Below, one piece after another: positions 18,340-27,202 of a stretch of DNA of 64,000 bases. Made by a program: the position numbers and the translations under genes. Position 1 is the first letter of the stretch. Every line of letters begins with the position of its first letter. The notes beneath the pieces are model-generated. The model was not told where the DNA came from. It made no database searches and saw only the letters and a program-made list of their open reading frames with translations. This DNA comes from G025836975 sp040391135 (GTDB lineage: Bacteria; Pseudomonadota; Gammaproteobacteria; Burkholderiales; Burkholderiaceae_B), in contig JBEBYL010000001.1 in assembly GCA_040391135.1 (NCBI GenBank), positions 248,001 to 312,000 on the forward strand, read 5' to 3'.

Positions 18340-20043
18340 ATGCAAGAGGCTGATTTTTTCAAACTGTCGACATCCACGGCGCTGATGCTGCTGGTGGGTT
18401 TTTACGGACTGACATTCCTGCTGTCCCTTCTGATAGGCAAAAAGAAAGAGAATGTCGATGGGTACATGGTGTCGAACAACTCCATAGGCTTCGGCCTTTC
18501 GGCCGCCAGCATGATCGCCACCTGGATATGGGCGGCATCGTTCTATGCCAGCGCCACATCGGGATATCGCTACGGTCTTTCCGGCCCGCTGCATTACGGC
18601 TTGTGGGGCGCCTTGATGATACTGTTCATCTACCCCTTCGGCCGGCGATTCCGCCAGATGGCGCCCAAGGCGCATACCTTGGCCGAAGTGATACAGGCGC
18701 GCCATGGGACATCCAGCCAGCTCATCATGGCGGTCTCCAACCTGATCGGCAGTTGCATCAGCCTTATGGTCAACTTCACCGCGGCCGGCGCGCTGGTTTC
18801 CATACTGAGCCCGCTCAGCTTCATACAAGGGGTGCTCATTGCGGGCCTGGGCGTGCTGTCTTACACCCTGTGGTCGGGTTTCCGCGCTTCGGTCATGACG
18901 GATTTTGCCCAGTTGATCGCGATGATACTGGCGGCAGTGGTGATTATTCCCCTGATTTTCTTCAATGCCGGCGGCACCGATATGCTGATGGCGAACTTGG
19001 GAAATCTAAGCGACCAGCAAGCCGATTTTTTCTCGACCAAGGCCATACTTGAGCAGGGCGCGCCTTATTTCGTCGCGGTCCTGGCCTATGCGATCGGCAA
19101 CCAGACTATTGCGCAGCGCTTGTTTGCCGTGCGTGAAGACTTGATCAAGTCCACATTCCTGACGGCGACCATCGGCTATGGCGCGGTGGTCATCGGCCTG
19201 GGCATGCTGGGCCTGCTGGCGCTGCTGGTCGGATTGGAGCCGGCCAATGGCAACATGAACAACATCATTCCACAGATGGCATTGACCTATTTGCCGCCAT
19301 TCGGCATTGCGCTGTTTTTCATATTGGTGGTGGGTTCGCTGTCATCGACGGCGGATTCCGACTTGTCGGCCCTGTCCGCCATCATGATGACCGACGTTTA
19401 TGGCAAGAACCTGGCGCGCGGCAAGCCGTGCCCCAAGCGCATGCTGTGGTGGGGGCGCGCCACCATGGTGGTCGCCACGATGCTGGGCGTCGTATTCGCC
19501 AGTCTGCGGCTCGACATCCTGGTCATGCTGGTGTTTGTGGGTGCGCTGTGGGGAGCCATCGTCTTTCCCGTGATCGTCAGCTTCTACTGGGACAGAGTCA
19601 CCAACAAGGCCTTTACCTCATCCGTCGTGGCCGCGGTCGCATTGTTTGCAGCGGCTCGTTTCGAACTGGTGCCGCTTGAAGGCATCATCGGCGTGTTCTT
19701 CGAGCTGTGCGCATCGCTTGGCTTGGGCGTGGTGATCGGCCTGATGACCTTCGCCTTCTTCAATCGCCGTATCGCGATAGCGATGGGCGTCGGGGCGGCT
19801 CTGGTATCCATGCCTTTCACCGTAGGATTCCTGCGCGACTATGTCGTGCTGCTCAGTTCGCTGACCGCTTATGGCGTGAGCGCCGCGGTGTGCGTGGCCA
19901 TGAGCCTGCGCAGCAACGAGCGTTTCGATTTCAGTCTGTTGGCGGAACGGGTCACCTCGTTCCATCAGGACGACGAAGCGGCCGTGGCGGAGCCCGGCCT
20001 TGTATCAACCGGCGGCGGCCGCATCGCGGCCGCCCGCGCTTAA
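18340..20043 (+). CDS. Sodium:solute symporter (SSS family)
   Basis: A 567-residue membrane protein with about 13-14 helices. SSS features include the first-helix FYGLTFLLSLLIG, the DGYMVSNNSIGFGLSAASMIATWIW stretch in helices 2-3 and GSLSSTADSDLSALSAI near residue 350, which holds the conserved Ser residues of the sodium site. The sequence is closest in style to the urea/DUR3-like and related SSS branches, but the substrate cannot be named. AAGGA lies 11 bases before ATG 18340. The gene is followed after 11 bases by a 43-residue membrane protein with a strong ribosome site, a probable partner. Confidence 0.88.
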   Translation: MQEADFFKLSTSTALMLLVGFYGLTFLLSLLIGKKKENVDGYMVSNNSIGFGLSAASMIATWIWAASFYASATSGYRYGLSGPLHYGLWGALMILFIYPFGRRFRQMAPKAHTLAEVIQARHGTSSQLIMAVSNLIGSCISLMVNFTAAGALVSILSPLSFIQGVLIAGLGVLSYTLWSGFRASVMTDFAQLIAMILAAVVIIPLIFFNAGGTDMLMANLGNLSDQQADFFSTKAILEQGAPYFVAVLAYAIGNQTIAQRLFAVREDLIKSTFLTATIGYGAVVIGLGMLGLLALLVGLEPANGNMNNIIPQMALTYLPPFGIALFFILVVGSLSSTADSDLSALSAIMMTDVYGKNLARGKPCPKRMLWWGRATMVVATMLGVVFASLRLDILVMLVFVGALWGAIVFPVIVSFYWDRVTNKAFTSSVVAAVALFAAARFELVPLEGIIGVFFELCASLGLGVVIGLMTFAFFNRRIAIAMGVGAALVSMPFTVGFLRDYVVLLSSLTAYGVSAAVCVAMSLRSNERFDFSLLAERVTSFHQDDEAAVAEPGLVSTGGGRIAAARA

Positions 20044-20054
20044 AAGGAGAAAAA

Positions 20055-20186
20055 ATGACAAGTATGCTTTTGACCGGCTATATCCTGATTTGGCCCGTTG
20101 TCTCGGCCGCTGTCCTGCTGGCATTGATTGTTGCGCTGATCCGCGACATGCGTGCCGCCGGCAGGGACGGCGACAGCATGATCTAA
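20055..20186 (+). CDS. 43-residue single-span membrane protein, putative symporter small subunit
   Basis: A very short gene with strong support: AAAAGGAGA ends five bases before ATG 20055, only 11 bases after the symporter stop. It encodes a short outer end, one hydrophobic helix (about residues 5-28, GYILIWPVVSAAVLLALIV) and a basic cytoplasmic end with RDMRAAGRDGD. Small partners of this kind are known behind several sodium symporter types and are annotated in related bacteria as transporter small subunits. A function for this one has not been shown. Its stop overlaps the ppc stop on the other strand by three bases. Confidence 0.75.
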   Translation: MTSMLLTGYILIWPVVSAAVLLALIVALIRDMRAAGRDGDSMI

Positions 20187-23032
20187 CCTGAATTCCTGAG
20201 CCCGGCCGCAATGCCATTGATGGTCATGTGTATGGCCCGCTGGCTGCGGCTTTCCTCACCGCCCGCCCTGGCGGGCTTTTCATCCGCCTGGCGATGACGC
20301 CGCAACAGTTCGACCTGCAGGTGATTGAGCGGATCGATATAGGCGAAGCGTTCGCTTAGCGCCGCGCCCAGCAAGGGGTCGTTGGCCAGCAGCTCATGGC
20401 CGCTGACGCGCTTGAACATTTCCAGAGTCAGTTCGAATTCGGCCTGGATGCGGCCGAATATTTCTTCGCGCAATTTCCGGCTGGGCACCAGGCCCGCGTA
20501 GCGCCGGGCGATATCCAGATCGGTCTTGGCCAGGACCTGCTCCATATTGGACAGCAGCGTCTTGAAGAAAGGCCATACCGCCGCCATTTCACGCAATTGC
20601 GCCAAGCGGTCGGCCGCCTTGGCGGGACTCTGCTTGCAGCCCTGCTCCACATAGGCATGCAGCGCCGTGCCCACGCCATACCAGCCGGTCAGCATAAGCC
20701 GGCATTGCGCCCAGGAGAATCCCCAGGGAATTGCCCGCAGGTCTTCGATTTTTTGACTGGCCTTGCGCGAAGCGGGGCGCGAGCCGATGTTGAGGCCGGC
20801 GATTTCCAGTATGGGAGTGGATGCGAAAAAATAATCGTTGAAGCCCGGCGTACCGTAGACCAGGTCGCGGTAGCTTTGCTGGGCGACGTCCGACATGAAG
20901 TCCAGGATGGCGCCGAAGCGCGCCATGTTTTCGTCTTCGGACTGCGATATCGAGGTATTGGCCGCCAGGCTGGTCTCGAGCGTGGCCGCCACGAAATTCT
21001 CCAGATGCCAGCGGCCCACTTCGGCGTCCTTATATTTGCCTTGTATGACTTCGCCCTGTTCGGTCAGGCGGATTTGCCCATTGACCGTTCCGGGAGGCTG
21101 GGCCAGGATGGCGTCGAAGCTGGAGCCGCCGCCGCGCGCCACCGATCCGCCCCGGCCATGGAAAAGACGCAGGCGCACCTTGCGTTTCTTGAATTCCTGC
21201 ACCAACTGCCGCTCGGCGCAATAGAGGGACCAGTTCGAGGTCAGGTAGCCGCCATCCTTGTTGCTGTCGGAGTAGCCCAGCATGACTTCCTGTATTCCGT
21301 CCTGCGCATGCCGCACGCGTTGCGCGACTTCGGGAAGATCGAGCCAGGCCGCCATGATCTGCGGCCCGCGCACCAGGTCGGGGATGGTTTCGAACAGCGG
21401 CACCACCATCAGGCCCGCGCCGGCCTTACGGTCCTGGGGCGAGATCAGGCCCGTTTCCTGTTGCAGCACCAGGATCTCCAGCAGGTCGCTAAGCGTTTCG
21501 GTATGCGACACGATGGCTTGCTTGATGGCGGCCGGCCCGTATTTTTTTCGGCAGGCGGCGGCCATGCGCAAGATAGCCAGCTCTTTTTCCGTTTCGGGCG
21601 AATAGTGCAGCCATGGGGACACCAGGGGGCGGACCTGCTGGATCTCCTGGCGCAGCAGCTCGATGCGGTCTTCCTCGGACAGCTTCCGATAGTCCACCGG
21701 CTTGCCATTGAATAAGGTTTTGGCCGCCTTGAACAGTTCGGTCAGCACGCGTTCGTGCACGTCGGAGCTTTGGCGCAAGTCGACCGTGGCCAGGTGGAAG
21801 CCGAAAATGCTGACGGCCTGCAGCAGCCCGGACAGGCGCAATTGACCGATGAGACTGCCGTGGTGCTTGTCCAGCGATTCGGCAATGGTCCGCAGGTCGC
21901 GCTGGAATTCCTGGGGGTCGGCGTAGGCGGGGGCCGGGTAGGTGGGGCGCTGGGCCAGTTGGCGTCCCGTCAGGGCCACGGAGGTGGCGGCCAGGCGCGC
22001 ATACAGATGGATGAATGCGCGGCGGTAGGGCTCATCGACCCGATGTTCGGACGTGTCCTGGCTGGCCATCGACAAGGCAAGCAGACCGGGGCTGGCCGCG
22101 CTCAGGGTATGCGAAAGCGATATTTCGGTGCCCAGGGATTTGACCTCTTGAAGGTAGTGCCGCAGCACATGCGCCGATTGGCGCAGCAGGGCCTGTTCCA
22201 GGGTGGAGGCATCGACGTTCGGGTTGCCGTCGCGGTCGCCGCCTATCCAGCTGCCCATTTGCAGGAAGGGCGGCAGAGGCTGGGCGTTCACCTCGAACAG
22301 CGTGCGCCCGGGCGGTTGCAGGCGTATGGCCAGGTCTTGATACAGGCGTGGGATGGCCGTCAGGAAAGTACTGGTGTAGTAGGTCAGCGCATTGTCGATT
22401 TCGTCGTGGACCGTCAATTTCTGGCGGCGCAGCATACGGGTTTGCCAAAGCGTGGCCACGAGCCCGGCCAGCGTGCGCTGCAACTGCATTTTTTCGCCGG
22501 GGGTTTGCGTGGCATCGGAGAGCGCCATCTGGCGGGCGATTTCACGATGCAGATCCAGTGTGCTTTTGCGCTGGACTTCGGTAGGGTGGGCGGTCAGGAC
22601 CGGCACAATGCATGCCTGCTCCAGATAGCGCAATATCTTGCGATTGCCCACGCCTTTGCTTTGCAACAGATCCAGCGCATGCTGAAGGCTGCCGCGCATG
22701 GGTGTGTCGGCGTGCAGCTCGTGCTGGCGCTGGCGCCTGTTCTGGTCGCGGTCTTCGGCAATGTTCGACAGATGCAGGAAATAACTGAAGGCGCGTGCCA
22801 CCGAAGACGCTTCCTCGTCTTGCAGGCGGGCGATCTGACGTTCCAGTATGCGGCTGTCCTTGATATTGCCTTCGCGGCGGAACTTCACGGCGGCGCGGCG
22901 CAGTTTTTCGATGACATCGTAAATGGCCTTGCCTTCGCATTCCTTGATGACATCGCCCAGCGTTTTGCCAAGGGTGCGGATGTCGTTGCGCAGGGCGCCG
23001 GGTTCCAGGTTTGAAGGCAGGGCTTGATTCAC
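20183..23032 (-). CDS. ppc: Phosphoenolpyruvate carboxylase
   Basis: A 949-residue cytoplasmic enzyme that fixes bicarbonate onto phosphoenolpyruvate to give oxaloacetate, refilling the citrate cycle. The catalytic His is H149 in VLTAHPTEVQRK; the substrate motif GSWIGGDRDGNPNV follows, then MLGYSDSNKDGGYLTSNW with the active Lys and FHGRGGSVARGGG with the catalytic Arg loop. The C terminus ends in RNSG instead of the more common RNTG. It is a single gene, its stop overlapping that of the small symporter partner. Its role fits an organism that lives on organic acids. Confidence 0.97.
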   Translation of the reverse strand: MNQALPSNLEPGALRNDIRTLGKTLGDVIKECEGKAIYDVIEKLRRAAVKFRREGNIKDSRILERQIARLQDEEASSVARAFSYFLHLSNIAEDRDQNRRQRQHELHADTPMRGSLQHALDLLQSKGVGNRKILRYLEQACIVPVLTAHPTEVQRKSTLDLHREIARQMALSDATQTPGEKMQLQRTLAGLVATLWQTRMLRRQKLTVHDEIDNALTYYTSTFLTAIPRLYQDLAIRLQPPGRTLFEVNAQPLPPFLQMGSWIGGDRDGNPNVDASTLEQALLRQSAHVLRHYLQEVKSLGTEISLSHTLSAASPGLLALSMASQDTSEHRVDEPYRRAFIHLYARLAATSVALTGRQLAQRPTYPAPAYADPQEFQRDLRTIAESLDKHHGSLIGQLRLSGLLQAVSIFGFHLATVDLRQSSDVHERVLTELFKAAKTLFNGKPVDYRKLSEEDRIELLRQEIQQVRPLVSPWLHYSPETEKELAILRMAAACRKKYGPAAIKQAIVSHTETLSDLLEILVLQQETGLISPQDRKAGAGLMVVPLFETIPDLVRGPQIMAAWLDLPEVAQRVRHAQDGIQEVMLGYSDSNKDGGYLTSNWSLYCAERQLVQEFKKRKVRLRLFHGRGGSVARGGGSSFDAILAQPPGTVNGQIRLTEQGEVIQGKYKDAEVGRWHLENFVAATLETSLAANTSISQSEDENMARFGAILDFMSDVAQQSYRDLVYGTPGFNDYFFASTPILEIAGLNIGSRPASRKASQKIEDLRAIPWGFSWAQCRLMLTGWYGVGTALHAYVEQGCKQSPAKAADRLAQLREMAAVWPFFKTLLSNMEQVLAKTDLDIARRYAGLVPSRKLREEIFGRIQAEFELTLEMFKRVSGHELLANDPLLGAALSERFAYIDPLNHLQVELLRRHRQADEKPARAGGEESRSQRAIHMTINGIAAGLRNSG

Positions 23033-23132
23033 GAAGTCTCCGAAAAAACGTTTGGTTTGAATTGTCTGTATTTGGACTGCCGCCTGTCCCGTCCGGTTCC
23101 GGCATTGCCGCGTCAGCCCCTTTTGTTCGCGG

Positions 23133-23495
23133 TCAGGCCGGTTCGGTCTTGCCTTCCGGCCACCAGAATATGGATTGGTCCGCCTCGGTCACCTTCAGGG
23201 CGGAAAGCTTGCTGGGCTGGCACGGTCCGCCGGTGCATTCGCCGGTGTCGGGCTTGAAGGTGGCGCCGTGGCGCGCGCACATCAGTTGGTCGCCGGCGCG
23301 CGTGAATACATGGCCTTCCCAGTCCAGTTGCGAACCCATGTGCGGGCGGCGGTTCAGGTAGCCGTAGGCGCGTCCCTGATAGCGGACGAAGAAAGCGGTG
23401 GTCGTTTCGCCGCCGTGCCGTACCGGCAGCTTGCGGGCCAGGCCGCCGTCTGCGAGATCGGTGGACGGACAGACCTTGACGGAGGATGTGGTCAT
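23133..23495 (-). CDS. Rieske-type (2Fe-2S) domain protein with one cluster ligand replaced
   Basis: A 120-residue protein with the small Rieske ferredoxin layout. The second ligand motif is intact (C73 and H76 in LMCARHGATF), and the usual PDTGECTGGPC segment follows. The first motif, normally C-x-H, reads R50-P51-H52, because codon 50 is CGC (23346-23348) where a TGC Cys would be expected. With one Cys missing a normal Rieske cluster is unlikely. The rest of the frame is intact. Relatives are stand-alone Rieske proteins of unknown partner. It is 100 bases upstream of ppc on the same strand and could be co-transcribed with it. Confidence 0.8.
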   Translation of the reverse strand: MTTSSVKVCPSTDLADGGLARKLPVRHGGETTTAFFVRYQGRAYGYLNRRPHMGSQLDWEGHVFTRAGDQLMCARHGATFKPDTGECTGGPCQPSKLSALKVTEADQSIFWWPEGKTEPA

Positions 23496-23590
23496 GCGTT
23501 CTGGAAAAGAGATTTGCCAACCGCCAGTTTAGGGCCTGTCGGCGTGAAAAGGGAAGCCGCGCCGTCCCGCTTACGCCTGGAGCCTGCGCA

Positions 23591-24340
23591 TTACAGGCCT
23601 CCCGCGCATTGGACCACGGTGCCGGTTATGTATGATGCCGCCGGCGACAGCAGCCAGACCACGGTTTCGGCAACTTCTTCGGGCCTGGCCAGCCTGCCCA
23701 TGGGTATCTTCGGCGCGACCCGTTCGGGGCGGCCGGGCTCGCCCGCCGTGGCGTGGATCTCCGTCAGCGTCGAGCCGGGCGAGACAGTGCATACCCGCAC
23801 ACCCGAGGTGGCCACTTCACGCGCCAGTCCCAGGGAAAAGGCCTCCAGCGCGGCCTTGCTTGCCGCATAGTGTATGTATTCGCCGGGGCTGCCGGTACGG
23901 GCTGCGACCGAAGATACATTGACAATGACTCCGCCGTTCCCGCTGCGCTCGAAGCAGGCCAGCGCGGCACGCGCGCATTGGATGGCCCCGAATACATTCA
24001 CCTGGAAGACGCGCTCTATGGTGGCGTCGGTGGTTTTCGAAAACGGTCCGATGGGGCCGGTGATGCCGGTGTTGTTGACCAAAGCCGTCAGGGGGCCCAG
24101 CTGCTGCTCCGCTTCCTGGAACAGGCGGGGGATATCTTCCGGCTTGCCGACGTCGGCCTGGATGATGGCGGCCTTGCGGCCATGCTGAGCAACGGCTTGC
24201 GCCACGCGGCTGGCCGCGTCCGCGTCTTTCACATAATTGATGGCGACATTGAAGCCGTCGCGCGCGGCCGCGATGGCGGTGGCGGCGCCGATTCCCCGGC
24301 TGGCGCCGGTAATAAGGACAGTGGGAGTATTTGCTGTCAT
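23591..24340 (-). CDS. Short-chain dehydrogenase/reductase (SDR)
   Basis: A 249-residue NAD(P)-dependent oxidoreductase of classical SDR type. The cofactor motif TGASRGIG is at residues 11-18, with NNTG (most members have NNAG), the catalytic Ser in NVSSVAA and the YAASK pair. The C terminus has the PEEVAETVVWLLSPAASYITG segment common to FabG-like enzymes. The substrate is unknown. ATG 24340 is chosen as it opens directly into the Rossmann fold. It is divergent from ilvD, with 315 bases between the two starts. Confidence 0.9.
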   Translation of the reverse strand: MTANTPTVLITGASRGIGAATAIAAARDGFNVAINYVKDADAASRVAQAVAQHGRKAAIIQADVGKPEDIPRLFQEAEQQLGPLTALVNNTGITGPIGPFSKTTDATIERVFQVNVFGAIQCARAALACFERSGNGGVIVNVSSVAARTGSPGEYIHYAASKAALEAFSLGLAREVATSGVRVCTVSPGSTLTEIHATAGEPGRPERVAPKIPMGRLARPEEVAETVVWLLSPAASYITGTVVQCAGGL

Positions 24341-24655
24341 GCACGCACCTGGCTGGTTTATGTCCAGGTGCATTATGCGTCAAATCAGAAGGCGTAGCGC
24401 AGTCCAGCAGTGTGCGCCACGCAGCAGGTCGGGAGCCGGAAATGCCGCCAGGCGGGCGCGCAAAACTCGGAAATAGCGATTTTCAATTGCATATGGCCGC
24501 GTTATTTTCCATCTGTTTTCCATGATCTGCATCAAGTTTTGGAAGATATCCATCCCCGGCGGTGGCGACTCGAAGCGGCGAAGGAGGTAAACTGCTTTCA
24601 AAAATAAATGCTTGGCCCCTCAATATCCGGGCTGCGAATTCATGAAAGGAAGAAA

Positions 24656-26341
24656 ATGAGTACACCCAAACGTCTGCGTTCCGCCAACATCACCCAGGGT
24701 CCGGCCCGCGCGCCGAACCGCTCCATGTATTACGCGCTGGGCTACAAGGAAGAAGACTTCGACAAGCCCATGATCGGGGTGGCCAACGGACACAGCACCA
24801 TCACGCCTTGCAACAGCGGGCTGCAAAAGCTGGCCGACGCGGCGATCGAAGCCATTGAGGCATCGGGCGGCAACGCGCAGGTGTTCGGCACGCCGACGAT
24901 TTCCGACGGCATGGCCATGGGCACGGAAGGCATGAAGTATTCCCTGGTCTCGCGCGAGGTCATCGCCGATTGCGTCGAAACCTGTGTGCAAGGGCAATGG
25001 ATGGACGGCGTCGTGGTCATCGGCGGCTGCGACAAGAACATGCCCGGCGGCATGATGGGCATGCTGCGCGCCAATGTGCCGGCCATCTATGTCTACGGCG
25101 GCACGATTCTTCCCGGGCGCCTGCACGGCAAGGACCTGAATATCGTCAGCGTGTTCGAGGCTGTCGGTGAAAACGCCGCCGGACGCATGAGCGACCACGA
25201 ACTGAAGCAAATCGAGCTGCACGCCATCCCCGGACCCGGCTCTTGCGGCGGCATGTATACGGCCAACACCATGAGCTCGGCGTTCGAAGCCCTGGGCATG
25301 AGCCTGCCGTATTCATCGACCATGGCCAACGTGCACGACGAAAAAACCCAATCGGCGGCCGAGTCGGCCCGCGTATTGCTGAAGGCCGTCGAACTGGACC
25401 TGAAGCCGCGCGACATCGTGACCCGCAAGTCCATCGAAAATGCCGTCAGCGTGGTCATGGCCACGGGCGGCTCGACCAATGCCGTCCTGCACATACTGGC
25501 CATCGCCCATGCCGCCGGCGTCGAATGGACGATCGACGACTTCGAGCGCGTGCGTCAGCGCGTGCCCGTCATCTGCGACCTGAAGCCCAGCGGCCATTTC
25601 CTGGCGGTGGATTTCCATAAGGCCGGTGGCGTGCCGCAAGTCATGAAGCTGCTGCTGAACGCGGGACTCATCAACGGCGATTGCATGACCATTACCGGGA
25701 AGACGATTGCCGAGCAGTTGAAAGACATCCCCGATGTGCCCAGTGCGGACCAGAACGTCATCTTCCCGCTGGACAAGGCGCTGTACAAGCAGGGCCACCT
25801 GGCCATCCTGAAGGGCAATCTGTCGCCGGAAGGCGCCGTCGCCAAGATAACCGGCCTGAAGAATCCCGTCATCACCGGCCCCGCGCGCGTCTTCGATGAC
25901 GAGCAATCGGCACTGAAAGCCATCCTGGATGGCAAGATCAAGGCCGGCGACGTCATGGTGTTGCGCTATCTGGGCCCCAAGGGTGGTCCGGGCATGCCCG
26001 AGATGCTGGCCCCCACCGGTGCGCTCATCGGCGCGGGCCTGGGCGACTCCGTAGGCCTGATCACCGATGGTCGGTTTTCGGGCGGCACCTGGGGCATGGT
26101 GGTGGGTCACGTGGCGCCGGAGGCCGCTGTGGGCGGCACCATAGGCCTGGTGCACGAGGGCGATTCCATCACCATCGACGCTCACCAACTGCTGCTGCAA
26201 CTGCATGTTGACGAAGCCGAGCTGGCCAAGCGCCGCCAGGCATGGAAGGCGCCCGCCCCGCGCTATACGCGCGGCGTGCAGGCCAAATTCGCCTTCAATG
26301 CCTCGACGGCCAGCACGGGCGCCGTGCTGGACAATTTTTAA
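24656..26341 (+). CDS. ilvD: Dihydroxy-acid dehydratase
   Basis: A 561-residue Fe-S enzyme of valine/isoleucine synthesis that turns 2,3-dihydroxy-acids into 2-keto acids. The three cluster cysteines of the true IlvD branch are C52 (TPCNSG), C125 (GGCDKNMPGG) and C197 (GPGSCGGMYTANT). GGTWGMVVGHVAPEA near residue 475 is the C-terminal family motif. ATG 24656 is preceded by AAGGAAG (24648-24654 region) and begins the standard STPKRLRSANITQG sequence. The stop overlaps the pirin stop on the other strand by four bases. Upstream, an 8-base word TTTTCCAT is repeated 11 bases apart (24505-24523). Confidence 0.96.
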   Translation: MSTPKRLRSANITQGPARAPNRSMYYALGYKEEDFDKPMIGVANGHSTITPCNSGLQKLADAAIEAIEASGGNAQVFGTPTISDGMAMGTEGMKYSLVSREVIADCVETCVQGQWMDGVVVIGGCDKNMPGGMMGMLRANVPAIYVYGGTILPGRLHGKDLNIVSVFEAVGENAAGRMSDHELKQIELHAIPGPGSCGGMYTANTMSSAFEALGMSLPYSSTMANVHDEKTQSAAESARVLLKAVELDLKPRDIVTRKSIENAVSVVMATGGSTNAVLHILAIAHAAGVEWTIDDFERVRQRVPVICDLKPSGHFLAVDFHKAGGVPQVMKLLLNAGLINGDCMTITGKTIAEQLKDIPDVPSADQNVIFPLDKALYKQGHLAILKGNLSPEGAVAKITGLKNPVITGPARVFDDEQSALKAILDGKIKAGDVMVLRYLGPKGGPGMPEMLAPTGALIGAGLGDSVGLITDGRFSGGTWGMVVGHVAPEAAVGGTIGLVHEGDSITIDAHQLLLQLHVDEAELAKRRQAWKAPAPRYTRGVQAKFAFNASTASTGAVLDNF

Positions 26342-27036
26342 GGCAGGTCGAACACCAGCACTTCGGCGCCCTTGCCGCCGGTCAGCGTCAGCAGCGGCTC
26401 ATCCGCGATCTTGACGCCGTCGCCGGCGGACAGCGGCAGGCCATTGAGCGTCAATTGGCCGCGGGCGACATGCACATAGGCATGCCGGCCCGCCGCCAAA
26501 GGCTGCTCGATTTTTTCATCCCCGTCCAGCAGCCCGGCGAACATGCGCGCATCCTGCACGATGGTCAGCGAACCGTCCTGGCCGTCGGGTGAAACGACCA
26601 GGCGCAGCTTGCCGCGCTTGTCTTCCTCGGGATAGCGCTTTTCCTGGTAGTTGGGCTTGACGCCTGAAAACTTGGGCACGATCCAGATTTGCAGGAAATG
26701 CACCGGATCGGTACGCGAATGATTGAATTCGCTGTGCTGGACACCGGTACCCGCGCTCATCAATTGCACATCCCCCGGGCGTATGACCGAGCCCGAACCC
26801 ATCGAATCCTTGTGTTCCAGTGCGCCTTCCAGCACATAGGAAATAATCTCCATATCGCGGTGGCCATGGGTGCCGAAGCCTTCGCCGGCCTGGACCGTGT
26901 CGTCATTGATGACGCGCAAGGAGCTCCAGCCCATCTGCTGGCGATCGTAGTACTCGGCAAAGGAAAACGTGTGATGGCTGTTCAGCCAGCCGTGCTGTGC
27001 GTGGCCGCGATCGGCGGCATTCCGGATTTCAAGCAT
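26338..27036 (-). CDS. Pirin-like bicupin protein (YhhW type)
   Basis: A 232-residue cytoplasmic bicupin. The metal-binding residues of the N-terminal cupin are visible: the SHHTFSF motif near residue 20 and the GTHGHRDMEIISYVLEG stretch near residues 55-70. Related enzymes (YhhW, human pirin) show quercetin dioxygenase activity in vitro; the natural role is not known. A good ribosome site (CAGGAG) precedes ATG 27036. A LysR gene starts 166 bases away on the opposite strand, an arrangement common for LysR-controlled pirin genes. Confidence 0.9.
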   Translation of the reverse strand: MLEIRNAADRGHAQHGWLNSHHTFSFAEYYDRQQMGWSSLRVINDDTVQAGEGFGTHGHRDMEIISYVLEGALEHKDSMGSGSVIRPGDVQLMSAGTGVQHSEFNHSRTDPVHFLQIWIVPKFSGVKPNYQEKRYPEEDKRGKLRLVVSPDGQDGSLTIVQDARMFAGLLDGDEKIEQPLAAGRHAYVHVARGQLTLNGLPLSAGDGVKIADEPLLTLTGGKGAEVLVFDLP

Positions 27037-27202
27037 GTTTCGCTCCTGTCTATGATGAAGCCATGGCTTCGATGTAATCATTCTATGATTTATTTTTTCT
27101 ATAAAAAAGCGCAAAATACTGCTAATTAATATCTAATAATTCGATATATTTAAGATAAATCGAGAATCATAGCCAGCGGTCCGGACATCAAGGCAAAAAG
27201 CC
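27037..27202. promoter_or_regulatory. Divergent control region between pirin and LysR genes
   Basis: A 166-base AT-rich region, in contrast to the GC-rich genes on either side. It contains an interrupted inverted repeat TCGAT/ATCGA (27141-27145 with 27159-27163, 13 bases apart), a spacing compatible with a LysR regulator site. Both promoters must lie here; the exact boxes are not certain. Confidence 0.5.
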
